Shown here piece by piece: positions 8,405-17,550 of a stretch of DNA of 64,000 bases. The stretch's first letter is position 1. Each line of letters begins with the position of its first letter. Below the pieces are notes generated by a model. It did not search any database, was not told where the DNA came from, and saw only the letters and a program-made list of their open reading frames with translations. The stretch comes from Ferirhizobium litorale (lineage in GTDB: Bacteria > Pseudomonadota > Alphaproteobacteria > Rhizobiales > Rhizobiaceae): the NCBI GenBank assembly GCA_030028905.1, contig JALDYZ010000003.1, forward strand, positions 454,349 to 518,348, written 5' to 3'. The position numbers and the translations under genes were made by a program.

Positions 8405-8733
8405 CGTCCACCTGCCGTACGGTGCATCACGCGGCGCGCTTCATCATCAACATCAACCACCTCAGCGAATAGGTCAGTGTCTTCGGAGGCGCAGCTGGCG
8501 CAAGGATATGGGCTCGCCATTAGAAATCTTGTCAACAAGCCGTTGACGAACCGTTCCCCAAAGCGGCATGCAAAACTCCTTGCTCATTTACTAGGACTAG
8601 ATTAGTCGTAGTTAAGGCAGCTAATCAAGGGTGCCGAACTTTACCGCTTCGAAGAACCGGCGCTGAACGACAAGCGTGAAAGGGCTGGCGATGTCCCGCC
8701 CCACCATGAGCACACCAGATAAGAAAGGTGAGA
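8405..8733. other. Upstream region of the RND efflux operon
   Basis: About 330 bp with no supported gene. A short AT-rich imperfect dyad (ACTAGGACTAGATTAGTCGT region, about 8591-8612) lies about 130 bp before the membrane-fusion gene and could be a promoter or operator for the efflux operon. No TetR or LysR gene adjoins the operon, so its regulator is elsewhere or absent. Confidence 0.35.
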
Positions 8734-9933
8734 ATGATGAGCATTTTCAAGGCAATCTATTCCCCCGCCTTGACCGCTAGTGTAGCCGCGATTCAGGGAA
8801 AACGAATTATCTTCGTCCCAGTTCTGCTGGTGGTCGGGGTGGCTCTTTCGGCTTGTACCGACGCCAAGTCGGAACCCGACGCCCCTCCTTTGACCGCCGT
8901 CGACGTCGCTCCGGTGGTCGAAAAGCGCGTACGTATTTGGGACGAATTCAATGGCCGTATATCTGCGGTCAACTCCGTGGAGATCCGACCTCGGGTTACT
9001 GGTTATATCGACAAGGTGAACTACCGCGAAGGTGATGAAGTCCGGCGCGGTGATCTGCTATTCACGATCGATCAGCGTCCCTACAGGGCTGCCCTCCTGA
9101 GCGCCTCCGCGCGTCTTGCACAGGCGCAAGCACTCATATTTACGGCGAAAGACCGGAAGGAGCGCGGCGCGTCGTTGCACAAGAGCCGGGTCATTTCGGA
9201 CGAGGAAGCAGTCGACAGAAGCAAGTCATATGAGAAAGCGCAGGCTGAGGTTCTTGAAGCCGAAGCGGCGCTTGATCTTGCCAAGCTTAACCTCGCCTTC
9301 TCGGAAGTTCGGGCACCTATCGATGGCAAGGTAGGCCAGGCGAAATTGACTGAGGGCAATTTGGCCGTCGCGGATCAGACGTCGTTGACCACCGTCGTCT
9401 CACAAGACACGGTTTATGTGGATTTCGACCCCGATGAGCACAGTTTTCTCAGGTATGCCGCTCAGGCACGCGAAACCAGGTCTTCCATCTCGGACCTTCT
9501 GGTAAAGGTTGGACTTGCAAACGATGACGGCTTTCCTCACGCTGCCAAGCTCAGTTTTCTCAACAACGAAGTGGACTCTGCAACAGGTAGTATCAGGTTG
9601 CGCGCCCTTCTCGAAAACAAGGACAGGATTTTCACGCCTGGACTGTACGCGCGCGTCCAAGTAGCTCGCGAGAGCGAAAGCATGGCACTCTTGGTAGACG
9701 ACAAAGCAATCCTGACGGATCAGGACAGACGCTTCGTCTACACCCTCGGATTCAACAACACCGCCGTCCGCAAGGATGTAAGCATTGGCCGACTTGTTGA
9801 AGGTCTCCGCGTCGTGGATGCCGGGCTCAATTCTGGCGACAAGATTATCACTTCCGGATTTCAGAAGATCTACGCTTCGGAAACGCCCGTTTCTCCCACT
9901 GAAGTCTCTATGACTGCAGCGATCAACCAATAG
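8734..9933 (+). CDS. RND efflux periplasmic adaptor (membrane fusion protein)
   Basis: The 399-residue protein has an N-terminal lipoprotein-type signal with a lipobox (VALSAC, Cys near residue 42). It then has the HlyD/AcrA layout: a lipoyl half (SVEIRPRVTGYIDKVNYREG), a coiled-coil hairpin (residues about 100-165), the return lipoyl segment (APIDGKVGQAKLTEGNLAVA) and a beta-barrel domain. It connects the inner-membrane pump encoded 9 bp downstream to an outer-membrane channel, which is not encoded here. The ATG at 8734 follows AAAGGTG; an in-frame GTG at 8728 lies inside that ribosome-binding site. Substrate is unknown. Confidence 0.92.
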   Translation: MMSIFKAIYSPALTASVAAIQGKRIIFVPVLLVVGVALSACTDAKSEPDAPPLTAVDVAPVVEKRVRIWDEFNGRISAVNSVEIRPRVTGYIDKVNYREGDEVRRGDLLFTIDQRPYRAALLSASARLAQAQALIFTAKDRKERGASLHKSRVISDEEAVDRSKSYEKAQAEVLEAEAALDLAKLNLAFSEVRAPIDGKVGQAKLTEGNLAVADQTSLTTVVSQDTVYVDFDPDEHSFLRYAAQARETRSSISDLLVKVGLANDDGFPHAAKLSFLNNEVDSATGSIRLRALLENKDRIFTPGLYARVQVARESESMALLVDDKAILTDQDRRFVYTLGFNNTAVRKDVSIGRLVEGLRVVDAGLNSGDKIITSGFQKIYASETPVSPTEVSMTAAINQ

Positions 9934-9942
9934 GAGCATACG

Positions 9943-12900
9943 ATGAATTTCTCGCGCTATTTCATCGACAGGCCGATCCTATCTATTGTCCTGTCAGTTC
10001 TGATCTTCCTCGTGGGCGTTGTATCCGTCCCGTTTCTTCCGGTCGGCGAGTATCCGGAGGTCGTCCCGCCAAGCGTGGTTGTCCGGGCGAATTTTCCCGG
10101 CGCAAACCCGAAAGAGACAGCGGAGACCGTTGCTACCCCGCTCGAAGAAGCCATAAACGGCGTGGAAGGCATCATGTACATGAAGTCTGTCGCCGGATCG
10201 GACGGGTCGCTTCAGATCGTTGTCACCTTCTGGCCAGGGATTGATCCGGATACCGCGGCCGTCCGTGTTCAGAACCGTGTAAGCCAAGCTTTGAGCAGGT
10301 TGCCGGATGCCGTTCGCCAGATTGGTGTAACGACCCAGAAGCAATCTCCAACGCCCCTGATGTATATCAGTCTTGCATCACCCGACAACTCGTATGATTC
10401 ACTGTATCTACGCAACTTCATTCGTCTGAATGTCAAAGACCAGTTGTCGCGTATCACCGGGATCGGGGACGTTGTAGCTTTGGGCGCGGGCGACTACGCC
10501 ATGCGCGTTTGGCTGGACCCGAACAAACTTGCAGCAGTCGGTCTCACCGCAGGTGACGTCCTCAAATCCATTCGCGAGCAAAACGTTCAGGTGTCCGCGG
10601 GTCAGTTGGGAGCTGAACCCTCGCCGACGACCACAGACTTTCTTCTCTCGATCAATGTCGCTGGACGGCTGCGCACCGAGCAAGAGTTTGGTGACATCAT
10701 TCTCAAGAGCGGAGACGCTGGCCAGGCGGTTCATCTTTCTGATGTTGCCCGGATCGAGCTCGGCTCCGGCGACTACACGTTGCGAGTCAAGGACAACAAT
10801 CAGAACGCTGCAATGGTGGGGATCTTTCTTTCGCCAGGTGCGAACGCACTTGGCGTTGCCAATGCCGTGTATGACAAGCTGGATGAACTCTCCAAGACGT
10901 TCCCGAAAGGTATCATTTACCGTGCCACGTGGGACCCCACGGTCTTTGTCCAGGACTCCATCACCGCAGTACAAACCACTCTGCTCGAGGCAGTTGTCCT
11001 CGTTGTTCTCGTCGTCATCCTCTTCCTGCAGAGCTGGCGGGCGTCGGTCATTCCATTGGTGGCTGTTCCGGTCTCAATCGTCGGGACCTTCGCCTTCCTC
11101 TACCTGCTGGGATTCTCGATCAACACCCTCACGCTCTTCGGATTGGTCCTGGCCATTGGTATTGTCGTCGACGATGCCATCGTGGTTGTTGAGAACGTGG
11201 AACGCTACATCGCCCAGGGGCTATCTCCTCGCGATGCGGCATACGCCGCGATGAAAGAAGTCTCCGGGCCAATCATCGCTATCGGTCTCGTTCTCTGTGC
11301 GGCATTCATCCCAATGACGTTCCTCTCGGGCGTAACGGGACAGTTCTACAAGCAGTTCGCGGTAACGATTTCAATTTCGACCGTGATATCCGCGTTCAAC
11401 TCGCTTACGCTTTCGCCTGCCCTCGCAGCCAAGCTTCTGCGAGATCACCATGCTCCGAAAGATCGGTTGTCGAAAATCATAGACAGGATCTTTGGACCGT
11501 TTTTCCGTCGCTTCAACCGCTTCTTCGACAAAACCGCGGAAGGCTACGAAGAAACCGTCCGAAAATCGTTCCGACACCGTGGACCAGTAATGCTTGTTTA
11601 CCTGGTTCTTCTTGGTGCAACGGTGGCGCTATTCCAGATTGTCCCTGGTGGCTTCATTCCAACGCAAGACAAGCTTTACCTGTTTTCCGGGGCGAAGCTG
11701 CCAGAAGGCGCGTCTCTCGCTCGCACCACCGAAGTAGCCGACAAAATGGACGAGATTGCCAAATCCGTCGAGGGTGTGGCCTCCGTATCCTCCTATGTCG
11801 GCCTGAACGCACTGCAACTTGTGAACACGCCCAACATTTCGGCGTCCTACATAATCCTGAAGCCGTTCGATCAACGCCACAGATCGGCTGAAGAGATAAA
11901 TGCCGAACTCAACAGCAAACTGTCGAGCATCAAGGAAGGTTTCTCGTACTCGCTCATGCCTCCTCCAATTCAAGGGCTCGGCAATGGCTCAGGCTACTCA
12001 TTGTATCTCCAGGACAGGGCCGGCCTCGGCTACGCTGCCCTGCAGCACGCGGTCAACAAGATGCAAGCCGTCATCGCCCAAACGCCGGGTATGACTTATC
12101 CCGTTACTTCATACCAGGCGAACATTCCGCAATTGGAGGTCAAGGTTGATCGCGCAAAGGCGAAGGCGCAAGGAATTGTCCTCACGGATCTCTTCGAAAC
12201 GCTGCAGACCTATCTGGGATCAGCTTACATAAACGACTTCACCCGCTTCGGCCGCGTCTATCGCGTCGTTGCACAGGCCGACACCTCGTTCAGGCAACAC
12301 GCGGAGAGCATCGGCAACCTTGAAGTCCGGAACGGCAAGGGTGACATGGTGCCGATCGCGTCGATGATCAGCATTGTTCCCACGTTCGGTCCGGATCCAG
12401 TGGTTAGGTACAACGGCTATCCGGCAGCCGACCTGATTGGCGACTCGGATCCGCGGATCTTGTCGTCTTCACAGGTCATCACAAAGATAACCGAGCTCGC
12501 AAAGGAAAATCTGCCTGCCGGGATTGAACTGGAATGGACGGACCTCAGCTATCAGCAGGTCAACCAGAGCAATTCCGCAGCCATCGTCTTTCCCATCGCG
12601 GCCCTGCTTGTCTTCATGGTCCTTGCATCGCTTTACGAGAGTTGGACGCTTCCACTTTCCGTCATACTGATCGTCCCGCTCTGCATATTGTCCGCGCTGT
12701 TTGGGGTATGGCTGACGGGCGGTGATAACAACGTCTTCGTACAGGTCGGCCTGGTAGTGCTCATGGGTCTTGCGTGCAAGAACGCCATCCTCATCGTCGA
12801 GTTTGCACGTGAGCTTGAACAACAGGGCAAGTCCACTGTTGAAGCGGTTTTGGAAGCATGCCGACTGCGACTGCGCCCGATCATCATGACGTCGGTCGCC

Positions 12901-13098
12901 TTCATTGCCGGCTCCGTTCCGTTGTTGATAGGTCATGGGGCTGGCGCGGAAGTGCGCTTTGCTACAGGCGTGACCGTGTTTGCGGGAATGCTGGGAGTTA
13001 CGCTGTTTGGTCTGTTCCTGACGCCGGTGTTTTTCGTCATCTTGCGACAAATGACCGGCGCTAAGGAGACCACTGACAGTCCTCAGCAAACGACTTGA
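9943..13098 (+). CDS. RND multidrug efflux permease (AcrB/MexB/BepE type)
   Basis: This 1051-residue inner-membrane proton-driven pump is full length. It starts with MNFSRYFIDRPILSIVLSVL and has the HAE1 family motifs: GVEGIMYMKSVAGSDGS, IGIVVDDAIVVVENVERYIA in TM4 (the paired Asp residues of the proton relay), and GLACKNAILIVEFARELEQQ in TM10 (the relay Lys). LASLYESWTLPLSVILIVPL is near the C-terminus. It is translated 9 bp after the adaptor gene, so the two form an operon ending in the terminator at 13114. The outer-membrane partner must be shared with other systems. Substrates cannot be predicted from the sequence. Confidence 0.95.
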   Translation: MNFSRYFIDRPILSIVLSVLIFLVGVVSVPFLPVGEYPEVVPPSVVVRANFPGANPKETAETVATPLEEAINGVEGIMYMKSVAGSDGSLQIVVTFWPGIDPDTAAVRVQNRVSQALSRLPDAVRQIGVTTQKQSPTPLMYISLASPDNSYDSLYLRNFIRLNVKDQLSRITGIGDVVALGAGDYAMRVWLDPNKLAAVGLTAGDVLKSIREQNVQVSAGQLGAEPSPTTTDFLLSINVAGRLRTEQEFGDIILKSGDAGQAVHLSDVARIELGSGDYTLRVKDNNQNAAMVGIFLSPGANALGVANAVYDKLDELSKTFPKGIIYRATWDPTVFVQDSITAVQTTLLEAVVLVVLVVILFLQSWRASVIPLVAVPVSIVGTFAFLYLLGFSINTLTLFGLVLAIGIVVDDAIVVVENVERYIAQGLSPRDAAYAAMKEVSGPIIAIGLVLCAAFIPMTFLSGVTGQFYKQFAVTISISTVISAFNSLTLSPALAAKLLRDHHAPKDRLSKIIDRIFGPFFRRFNRFFDKTAEGYEETVRKSFRHRGPVMLVYLVLLGATVALFQIVPGGFIPTQDKLYLFSGAKLPEGASLARTTEVADKMDEIAKSVEGVASVSSYVGLNALQLVNTPNISASYIILKPFDQRHRSAEEINAELNSKLSSIKEGFSYSLMPPPIQGLGNGSGYSLYLQDRAGLGYAALQHAVNKMQAVIAQTPGMTYPVTSYQANIPQLEVKVDRAKAKAQGIVLTDLFETLQTYLGSAYINDFTRFGRVYRVVAQADTSFRQHAESIGNLEVRNGKGDMVPIASMISIVPTFGPDPVVRYNGYPAADLIGDSDPRILSSSQVITKITELAKENLPAGIELEWTDLSYQQVNQSNSAAIVFPIAALLVFMVLASLYESWTLPLSVILIVPLCILSALFGVWLTGGDNNVFVQVGLVVLMGLACKNAILIVEFARELEQQGKSTVEAVLEACRLRLRPIIMTSVAFIAGSVPLLIGHGAGAEVRFATGVTVFAGMLGVTLFGLFLTPVFFVILRQMTGAKETTDSPQQTT

Positions 13099-13113
13099 GG
13101 CTTGTGATCCCGA

Positions 13114-13144
13114 GTGACCCCGCTGAATTCTGCAGCGGGGTCAC
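13114..13144 (+). terminator. Strong hairpin terminator of the RND operon
   Basis: A perfect 11-bp stem (GTGACCCCGCT and AGCGGGGTCAC) with a 9-nt loop starts 16 bp after the permease stop codon. The following bases (ATTCATTTG) are T-rich but not a pure T tract. Position and stem strength support transcription termination. Confidence 0.7.
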
Positions 13145-13294
13145 ATTCATTTGCCGGAACGTGCCCTTGCAACTCGGGAACGAGCAGTTCCGAACATCGA
13201 ATTACAGGGGTGTCAAAAGCAAGTCGCAGTGGCAGCGACGGCGATCAACATGCATGTGTCTGAAGATTGAGCAGCACGCGAGGTCGTTTTCCCA

Positions 13295-14254
13295 ATGAGC
13301 GAATTCCTCTCCTACATAACAGGTCTTGTACCTGTCGCCGCCACCTTGGAGATTTGGGGGCGTTTGGCCTTGATCGCGGCGCTGGGTTTTGTTCTTGGTT
13401 TTGCCATGAACCGCGGATCGATCTGCACAGTCATCGCCACGAAGGAGTTGGTATCGGAAAGGAGGCCAGCGCGCTTCATTGCTTTGGTCGAATGCGCCGC
13501 CTGGGCTGCCCTCGTCTACGCGATCCTTGAAACCGAACCGATAATGGAAGCGGGCTGGTCGTCACTCGTTTACCTGGTTCCCGCGGCCATTTTTCTTGGG
13601 ATCGGCACCTATATCAACGGCTCGTGCGTGTTCGGGTCTGTTGGGCATATCGGGAATGGCGAAATCGAGTTTGTATTCACGTTTCTTGGCATTTATGCGG
13701 TCCTCTACACTGAAACGGCATTTGATCTCCTTTCTGATCAGCCGGTGGCCAGTACACCCCCGTCGCTTGGGGCGACACTTCTCTCGCTTGCATTGTTGGC
13801 AATCGTGGCAACGAGGTTCAGTGTGTCACGCAGATCCGAAACGAATTTCCGACGGTTGACGCTGGCAATGGGAACAGTTGGCGTCACTTCCACGGCTCTG
13901 GCCATTCTAGCGCCCGGATTCTCGATCACTGCATCGTTTGGACCTATAGCTTCGGTATCTGTCGTGGGTGCCGCAATCTCGGTCTGCATGTTCGGTGGCA
14001 GCTTCGTCTCCGCAAGACTAGGCAAGCATGGGTTCAGACTGAAATGGCCAACCGTGAAGGCCATGGTCAAGAGAACGCTTGCGGGTACCCTCATGGGATT
14101 GGGAGCGTTACTCATTCCCGGCGGCAACGACACGCTGCTGCTGATCGGTCTCCCGGCAGGTGCCTGGCAGGCAGCGCTCGCCTACGTGCTATTCGTCGCA
14201 ACGGTTGCCGTTCTCGTGGGCAAACTCGGTTCGATTGCAAAAGCCTGGTCATAG
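13295..14254 (+). CDS. YeeE/YedE family membrane protein (sulfur-compound transport type)
   Basis: The 319-residue protein is strongly hydrophobic with nine or so membrane spans. It carries the paired Cys motifs of the YeeE/YedE (DUF395) family: FAMNRGSICTVIATKELVSE near residue 45 and GTYINGSCVFGSVGHIGNGE near residue 112. Structurally characterised members move thiosulfate through Cys-relay pores, so transport of thiosulfate or a related sulfur oxyanion is the family-based inference. The ATG at 13295 has GAGG about 13 nt upstream, a long spacing. It is the first gene of the possible sulfur or oxyanion redox group that includes the cytochrome b and molybdopterin genes. Confidence 0.8.
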   Translation: MSEFLSYITGLVPVAATLEIWGRLALIAALGFVLGFAMNRGSICTVIATKELVSERRPARFIALVECAAWAALVYAILETEPIMEAGWSSLVYLVPAAIFLGIGTYINGSCVFGSVGHIGNGEIEFVFTFLGIYAVLYTETAFDLLSDQPVASTPPSLGATLLSLALLAIVATRFSVSRRSETNFRRLTLAMGTVGVTSTALAILAPGFSITASFGPIASVSVVGAAISVCMFGGSFVSARLGKHGFRLKWPTVKAMVKRTLAGTLMGLGALLIPGGNDTLLLIGLPAGAWQAALAYVLFVATVAVLVGKLGSIAKAWS

Positions 14255-14344
14255 GGATTGGCCATGTTGTGCGCCAAGTTGGCGATGAAGTTCCTTCCAG
14301 TACCCCAAAGTGCGGTCCAGCCGAGGGGTTCACTCCAAAAAGGG

Positions 14345-14620
14345 GTCAATGTTCGGTGCTGATTGACATATGGCGAATTCGAACTTTATGGACATCACGA
14401 AGGCCAGGGTCAGGCGGCCCTGTCGGTGACCACATGTCCACGAGACCACAACCGGCCTAGTGTGATATCGCCGCGAGCCCGAGCGTACCAACGGAGCGGG
14501 GCGGGGTGGCCATCGCATTGGCCCTCGGCGTGCCCATTGCCACACGAAGCCGGGAACGATCAGGAGCCCGCCGATCCCGAAGAAGCCGAAAGCAGCGCCG
14601 ACGACGAGTCGCGGCGACAA
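14345..14620 (-). pseudogene. Remnant of a TauE/SafE (TSUP) sulfite exporter
   Basis: On the minus strand one frame reads VVGAAFGFFGIGGLLIVPGF, the N-terminal helix of TSUP transporters (G-FFGIGGG-L-VP). The continuation shifts to another frame, where MGTPRANAMATPPRSV resembles the ATGMPMANAIGSSL-type segment that normally follows. Later pieces are unrecognisable. The gene has at least two frameshifts and has lost most of its length (normally 250-270 residues). Confidence 0.5.
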
Positions 14621-14850
14621 CCCTTAAGGTTGTATTCGAGAACCGCGAGAGTCTTCGCTTGAACCTATCTCGGCAATGGCGGGCTGCCCCTACACCAAGG
14701 TATCGCAAGAATACACCTGAGACTAATGCTGTCCATTTTTCCACGCGCTATCATAGCGGTTGCCCGGTGAAGCTCGCTTGACCAACCGCGACCGAAGCTG
14801 AGGCAAAAGCGTCGTACTGATGGGCATATGCCCAGAAAAAGAGAGTGAAC

Positions 14851-15135
14851 ATGACCAGCACCAAGTTCCTATCCGCCGTAGCCGTCCTCGGCTGCCTCCT
14901 CCCGGCTTCAGCGAGCTTCGCGGCAGATGCAATGTCCTTGCACGCCACGGAAACAAGTGCGATGGCAGAAAGAGCAACCACCTGTCAGACAGGCCGGAGC
15001 GCCACCTGCAAACATATGGCGACCTCGGGCGCCATGAAAGGCGAGGCAATAGCCGCGCATGCGATGGGTGCCACGCATCGCGAAGCAATGTCTGGTGGCG
15101 CCATGGCTGGCGACCACATGAAGCCGCATAAGTAA
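14851..15135 (+). CDS. Met/His-rich exported small protein
   Basis: The 94-residue precursor has a clear signal peptide (MTSTKFLSAVAVLGCLLPAS, cleavage near ASFAA-DA). The mature part has about ten Met and seven His residues in repeating patterns such as HAMGATHREAMSGGAMAGDH, plus two Cys in TCQTGRSATCKHM. Such composition is typical of periplasmic metal-binding (often copper) peptides, but no named domain is evident. The ATG at 14851 follows an AAAAAGAGAG purine run. It is encoded just upstream of the cytochrome b and molybdopterin genes, in the same direction, with a 90-bp gap. Confidence 0.6.
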   Translation: MTSTKFLSAVAVLGCLLPASASFAADAMSLHATETSAMAERATTCQTGRSATCKHMATSGAMKGEAIAAHAMGATHREAMSGGAMAGDHMKPHK

Positions 15136-15225
15136 TCACCCGCATCGAAGCTACTTGCGCAGTTGTCGCGGACCCGTAACGCGCAAGTGGCTTTCACCAG
15201 ACCAACGCCCAAAGGGAGAATGCCA

Positions 15226-16044
15226 ATGCGCCAACTGGTCTATCGGCAGTCGATCTGGACTCGCGTCACACACTGGACCTGGGTCCTTTGCCTGATCTTT
15301 CTGCTGATGTCGGGCTTGCAGATATTCAACGCTCGTCCCGATCTCTATATTGGACAGCAGTCGGGATTCGGCTTTGACAATTCGGTGCTACGGATGTCGG
15401 CCGTCGAGACACCAACTGGACCGGAAGGGCAAACGGAACTGTTCGGCCACCAGTTCGACACGACGGGAGTGTTCGGCGTGAGCGGACCAAAGTCGGATCG
15501 GCAGTTCCAAGGGTTCCCGAGCGCGTTGACGGTCCCTTCTTATCGTGACCTCGCTACTGGGCGCGTCATTCACTTCTTCTTCGCGTGGCTGCTCGTCGGA
15601 ACTTTGTTGTTGTGGTTGGTCGCGGGTCTCTTCAATGGACATATACGGCGAGACCTTCTGCCCAAGGGCCGTGACCTGCGTGCGTTGCCGAATGACGTCC
15701 TCTCCCATCTCCGGTTCCGGTTCAGTCACGGGCAACGCTACAACCCGCTGCAGAAGCTCAGCTATTTCACTGTCATCTTTGCCCTCTTGCCCTTGATGGT
15801 GCTCACTGGGCTGACGATGTCGCCCGGCATGGACGCGGCATGGCCCTGGCTCCTGGAGATTTTTGGAGGGCGGCAGACTGCCCGTTCTCTTCACTTCGCC
15901 GTCGCGTGTCTGCTGGTTCTGTTCTTCCTCGTTCACATCGCGATGGTTGTCGCGGCGGGGCCCATCAATGAACTGCGCTCGATGATAACGGGCTGGTTTC
16001 GCCCCGCCGCCGATGTCGAGGTATTTTCGGAGGAAGAGAAATGA
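15226..16044 (+). CDS. Cytochrome b561-type membrane subunit
   Basis: The 272-residue protein has four membrane spans with the di-haem His pattern of cytochrome b/b6 oxidoreductase subunits: WTRVTHWTWVLCLIFLLMSG, GRVIHFFFAWLLVGTLLLWL, LQKLSYFTVIFALLPLMVLT and ARSLHFAVACLLVLFFLVHI. A loop of about 80 residues follows the first helix. It overlaps the molybdopterin oxidoreductase gene by 4 bp (ATGA), so it is the quinone-linked membrane anchor for that periplasmic enzyme. The start at 15226 has GGGAGA 7 nt upstream; an ATG at 15220 is the alternative. The electron carrier direction is not evident. Confidence 0.85.
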   Translation: MRQLVYRQSIWTRVTHWTWVLCLIFLLMSGLQIFNARPDLYIGQQSGFGFDNSVLRMSAVETPTGPEGQTELFGHQFDTTGVFGVSGPKSDRQFQGFPSALTVPSYRDLATGRVIHFFFAWLLVGTLLLWLVAGLFNGHIRRDLLPKGRDLRALPNDVLSHLRFRFSHGQRYNPLQKLSYFTVIFALLPLMVLTGLTMSPGMDAAWPWLLEIFGGRQTARSLHFAVACLLVLFFLVHIAMVVAAGPINELRSMITGWFRPAADVEVFSEEEK

Positions 16045-16829
16045 GGCAGCAGGGAATTTCCAGGCGTTGCTTGCTTGGTTTTGCCACCGTGGCCGGATCG
16101 TCGCTGGCCTTGGCAGGATGCAGCAACTTCGATTTTCTCGGTGATCGGGACAATGATGTCCGCGAGTTCCTATCCAGCGCAAACGGCCTTACGTATCGGA
16201 TGCAGCGTCTGTTGCTCGGCAACACCTGGTTGGCACCAGAGTACACTGAGGCGGACATCCGGCAGGCGCAGAGACCAAATGGCACTACAGCGGTCGGAAC
16301 CGAAGAGTACACGCGCCTGGCGAACGATGGCTTTTCCGCCTATCGGCTGACGGTAGGCGGTTTGGTTGAGAGACCGGCGTCGTTTTCTCTCGCCGAGCTC
16401 CGGAATATGCCATCGCGCACCCAGATTACCCGTCATGACTGTGTGGAGGGCTGGAGTACGATTGCCAAATGGGCGGGTGTTCCGCTTTCGGCGGTTCTCG
16501 ACCAAGTGCGGCCGCGCCCAGATTCACGCTACGTGGTGTTTCATTGCTTCGACAACGTGCAAAGTGACGGCGCTGAGGTTCAGTTCTATGGCAGCATCGA
16601 TCTCGTCGATGCTCGACATCCGCAGACCATACTGGCCTACACCATGAACGATGCGCCCCTGCCCGTTGCAAACGGAGCGCCGCTCAGAGTACGCGTGGAG
16701 CGCCAACTCGGCTACAAGATGAGCAAATTCATCAAGTCCATCGAATTGGTCTCAAGCTTGGCCGAAATCCAAGGCGGCCATGGCGGCTATTGGGAAGACC
16801 AGGGATACGACTGGTACGCAGGCATATGA
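16041..16829 (+). CDS. SUOX-fold molybdopterin oxidoreductase, Tat-exported
   Basis: The 262-residue protein starts with a twin-arginine signal (SRRCLLGFATVAGSSLALAG) that ends in a possible lipobox Cys. It is a single sulfite-oxidase-type molybdopterin domain: LTVGGLVERPASFSLAELRN, then TRHDCVEGWSTIAKWAGVPL, where the Cys of HDCVEGWS is the conserved Mo ligand, then LPVANGAPLRVRVERQLGYK. It lacks the C-terminal dimerisation domain of sulfite oxidases, as do the MsrP/YedY-like members. With the cytochrome b subunit it should form a membrane-bound periplasmic oxidoreductase. Substrate is unknown; sulfur compounds or methionine sulfoxide are family-based guesses. Confidence 0.85.
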   Translation: MRQQGISRRCLLGFATVAGSSLALAGCSNFDFLGDRDNDVREFLSSANGLTYRMQRLLLGNTWLAPEYTEADIRQAQRPNGTTAVGTEEYTRLANDGFSAYRLTVGGLVERPASFSLAELRNMPSRTQITRHDCVEGWSTIAKWAGVPLSAVLDQVRPRPDSRYVVFHCFDNVQSDGAEVQFYGSIDLVDARHPQTILAYTMNDAPLPVANGAPLRVRVERQLGYKMSKFIKSIELVSSLAEIQGGHGGYWEDQGYDWYAGI

Positions 16830-17020
16830 GGGGCAATCCGACCCTCACACCGACGTGCAACTAGCCCAGCGCGGCGGGACAAACGGCTGCTATCCTGCGC
16901 CATCTACCCACGCTATCGGGCGATCGCCCTTGTGGGACGACGCGAAAAATGGTGTGCACTTCGCTTAGCTCCAGCGTGTAGTCGGGCTATCGACGATCAG
17001 GTCCCATACAGAAACTTTTC

Positions 17021-17550
17021 ATCCCCCACAGGGGAATATTCTGACCGGAGAATAACGGGTAGTTGCGAGTGCTCATCCCGATTGCTCACATAAGGCGCGA
17101 AGTGAGGTTTCGGTGCCAACGCGGATATTGCTGCGATGCCTTTGATCCGATTTCAGGCATGCCACCCTTGGCTTGCCTACCGACAGCAGCTGCACTGCTG
17201 CCTGCTACAGGAGACGATTGCCATGCCAAGCACCTTGAGTGAGTGGAACGAGTTCTTTCTTTTTCGAGGCACGAGTTCGATAGTGCCATTTCTCCGTTTT
17301 TTGGCTGTCCTGAGAAATCGCTTTGGAAGCGCCGCAGGGTCGTCCACGAGGTATCCAGCGAAACATTTTGGTTTGCTCTCAGCAACTCATTTCTAACTGC
17401 GCTTTCGCGCGCAGTTAGTGAGATTTCACGCCCACAAGAGGCTCCACAACAAACCATCACCACAGAATTGCCGATCCAAGGATTGGTAATTTCACAGGCG
17501 CTTGCCCTGCTGAGCCCTGCCGTTGTAATTTCCGGAGAATTTCATGCTAT
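17021..17550 (+). repeat. Duplicated 530-bp leader, copy 1 (upstream of the porin)
   Basis: The 530 bp from the ATCCCCCACAGGGG start to the first codons of the porin gene (ATGCTAT) recur at 20703-21232 in the same orientation, with no insertions or deletions and about ten substitutions (about 98% identity by my count). Homology fades just left of 17021, with one indel. The segment contains a short CCCC/GGGG hairpin at its left end, a 57-codon open frame (17223-17396) preceded by AGGAG, and a 9-bp stem hairpin at 17394-17417. The preserved right boundary at the start codon implies that the promoter, leader and ribosome-binding site were copied as one unit. Confidence 0.9.
17394..17417 (+). promoter_or_regulatory. 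Hairpin in leader copy 1, abutting a small upstream ORF
   Basis: Perfect arms TAACTGCGC and GCGCAGTTA enclose a 6-nt loop. The stop codon (TAA) of the 57-codon frame starting at 17223 is the first three bases of the stem. This placement resembles leader-peptide-coupled structures. No T run follows, so it is not a simple terminator. The same structure lies in copy 2 at 21076-21099 without any change. Confidence 0.5.

Noticed and set aside
17136..17396. 86-codon reading in leader copy 1 as a protein gene
   Set aside because: The two copies differ at nonsynonymous positions and the first part lacks a good start; I kept only the AGGAG-preceded 57-codon part as a possible leader peptide.
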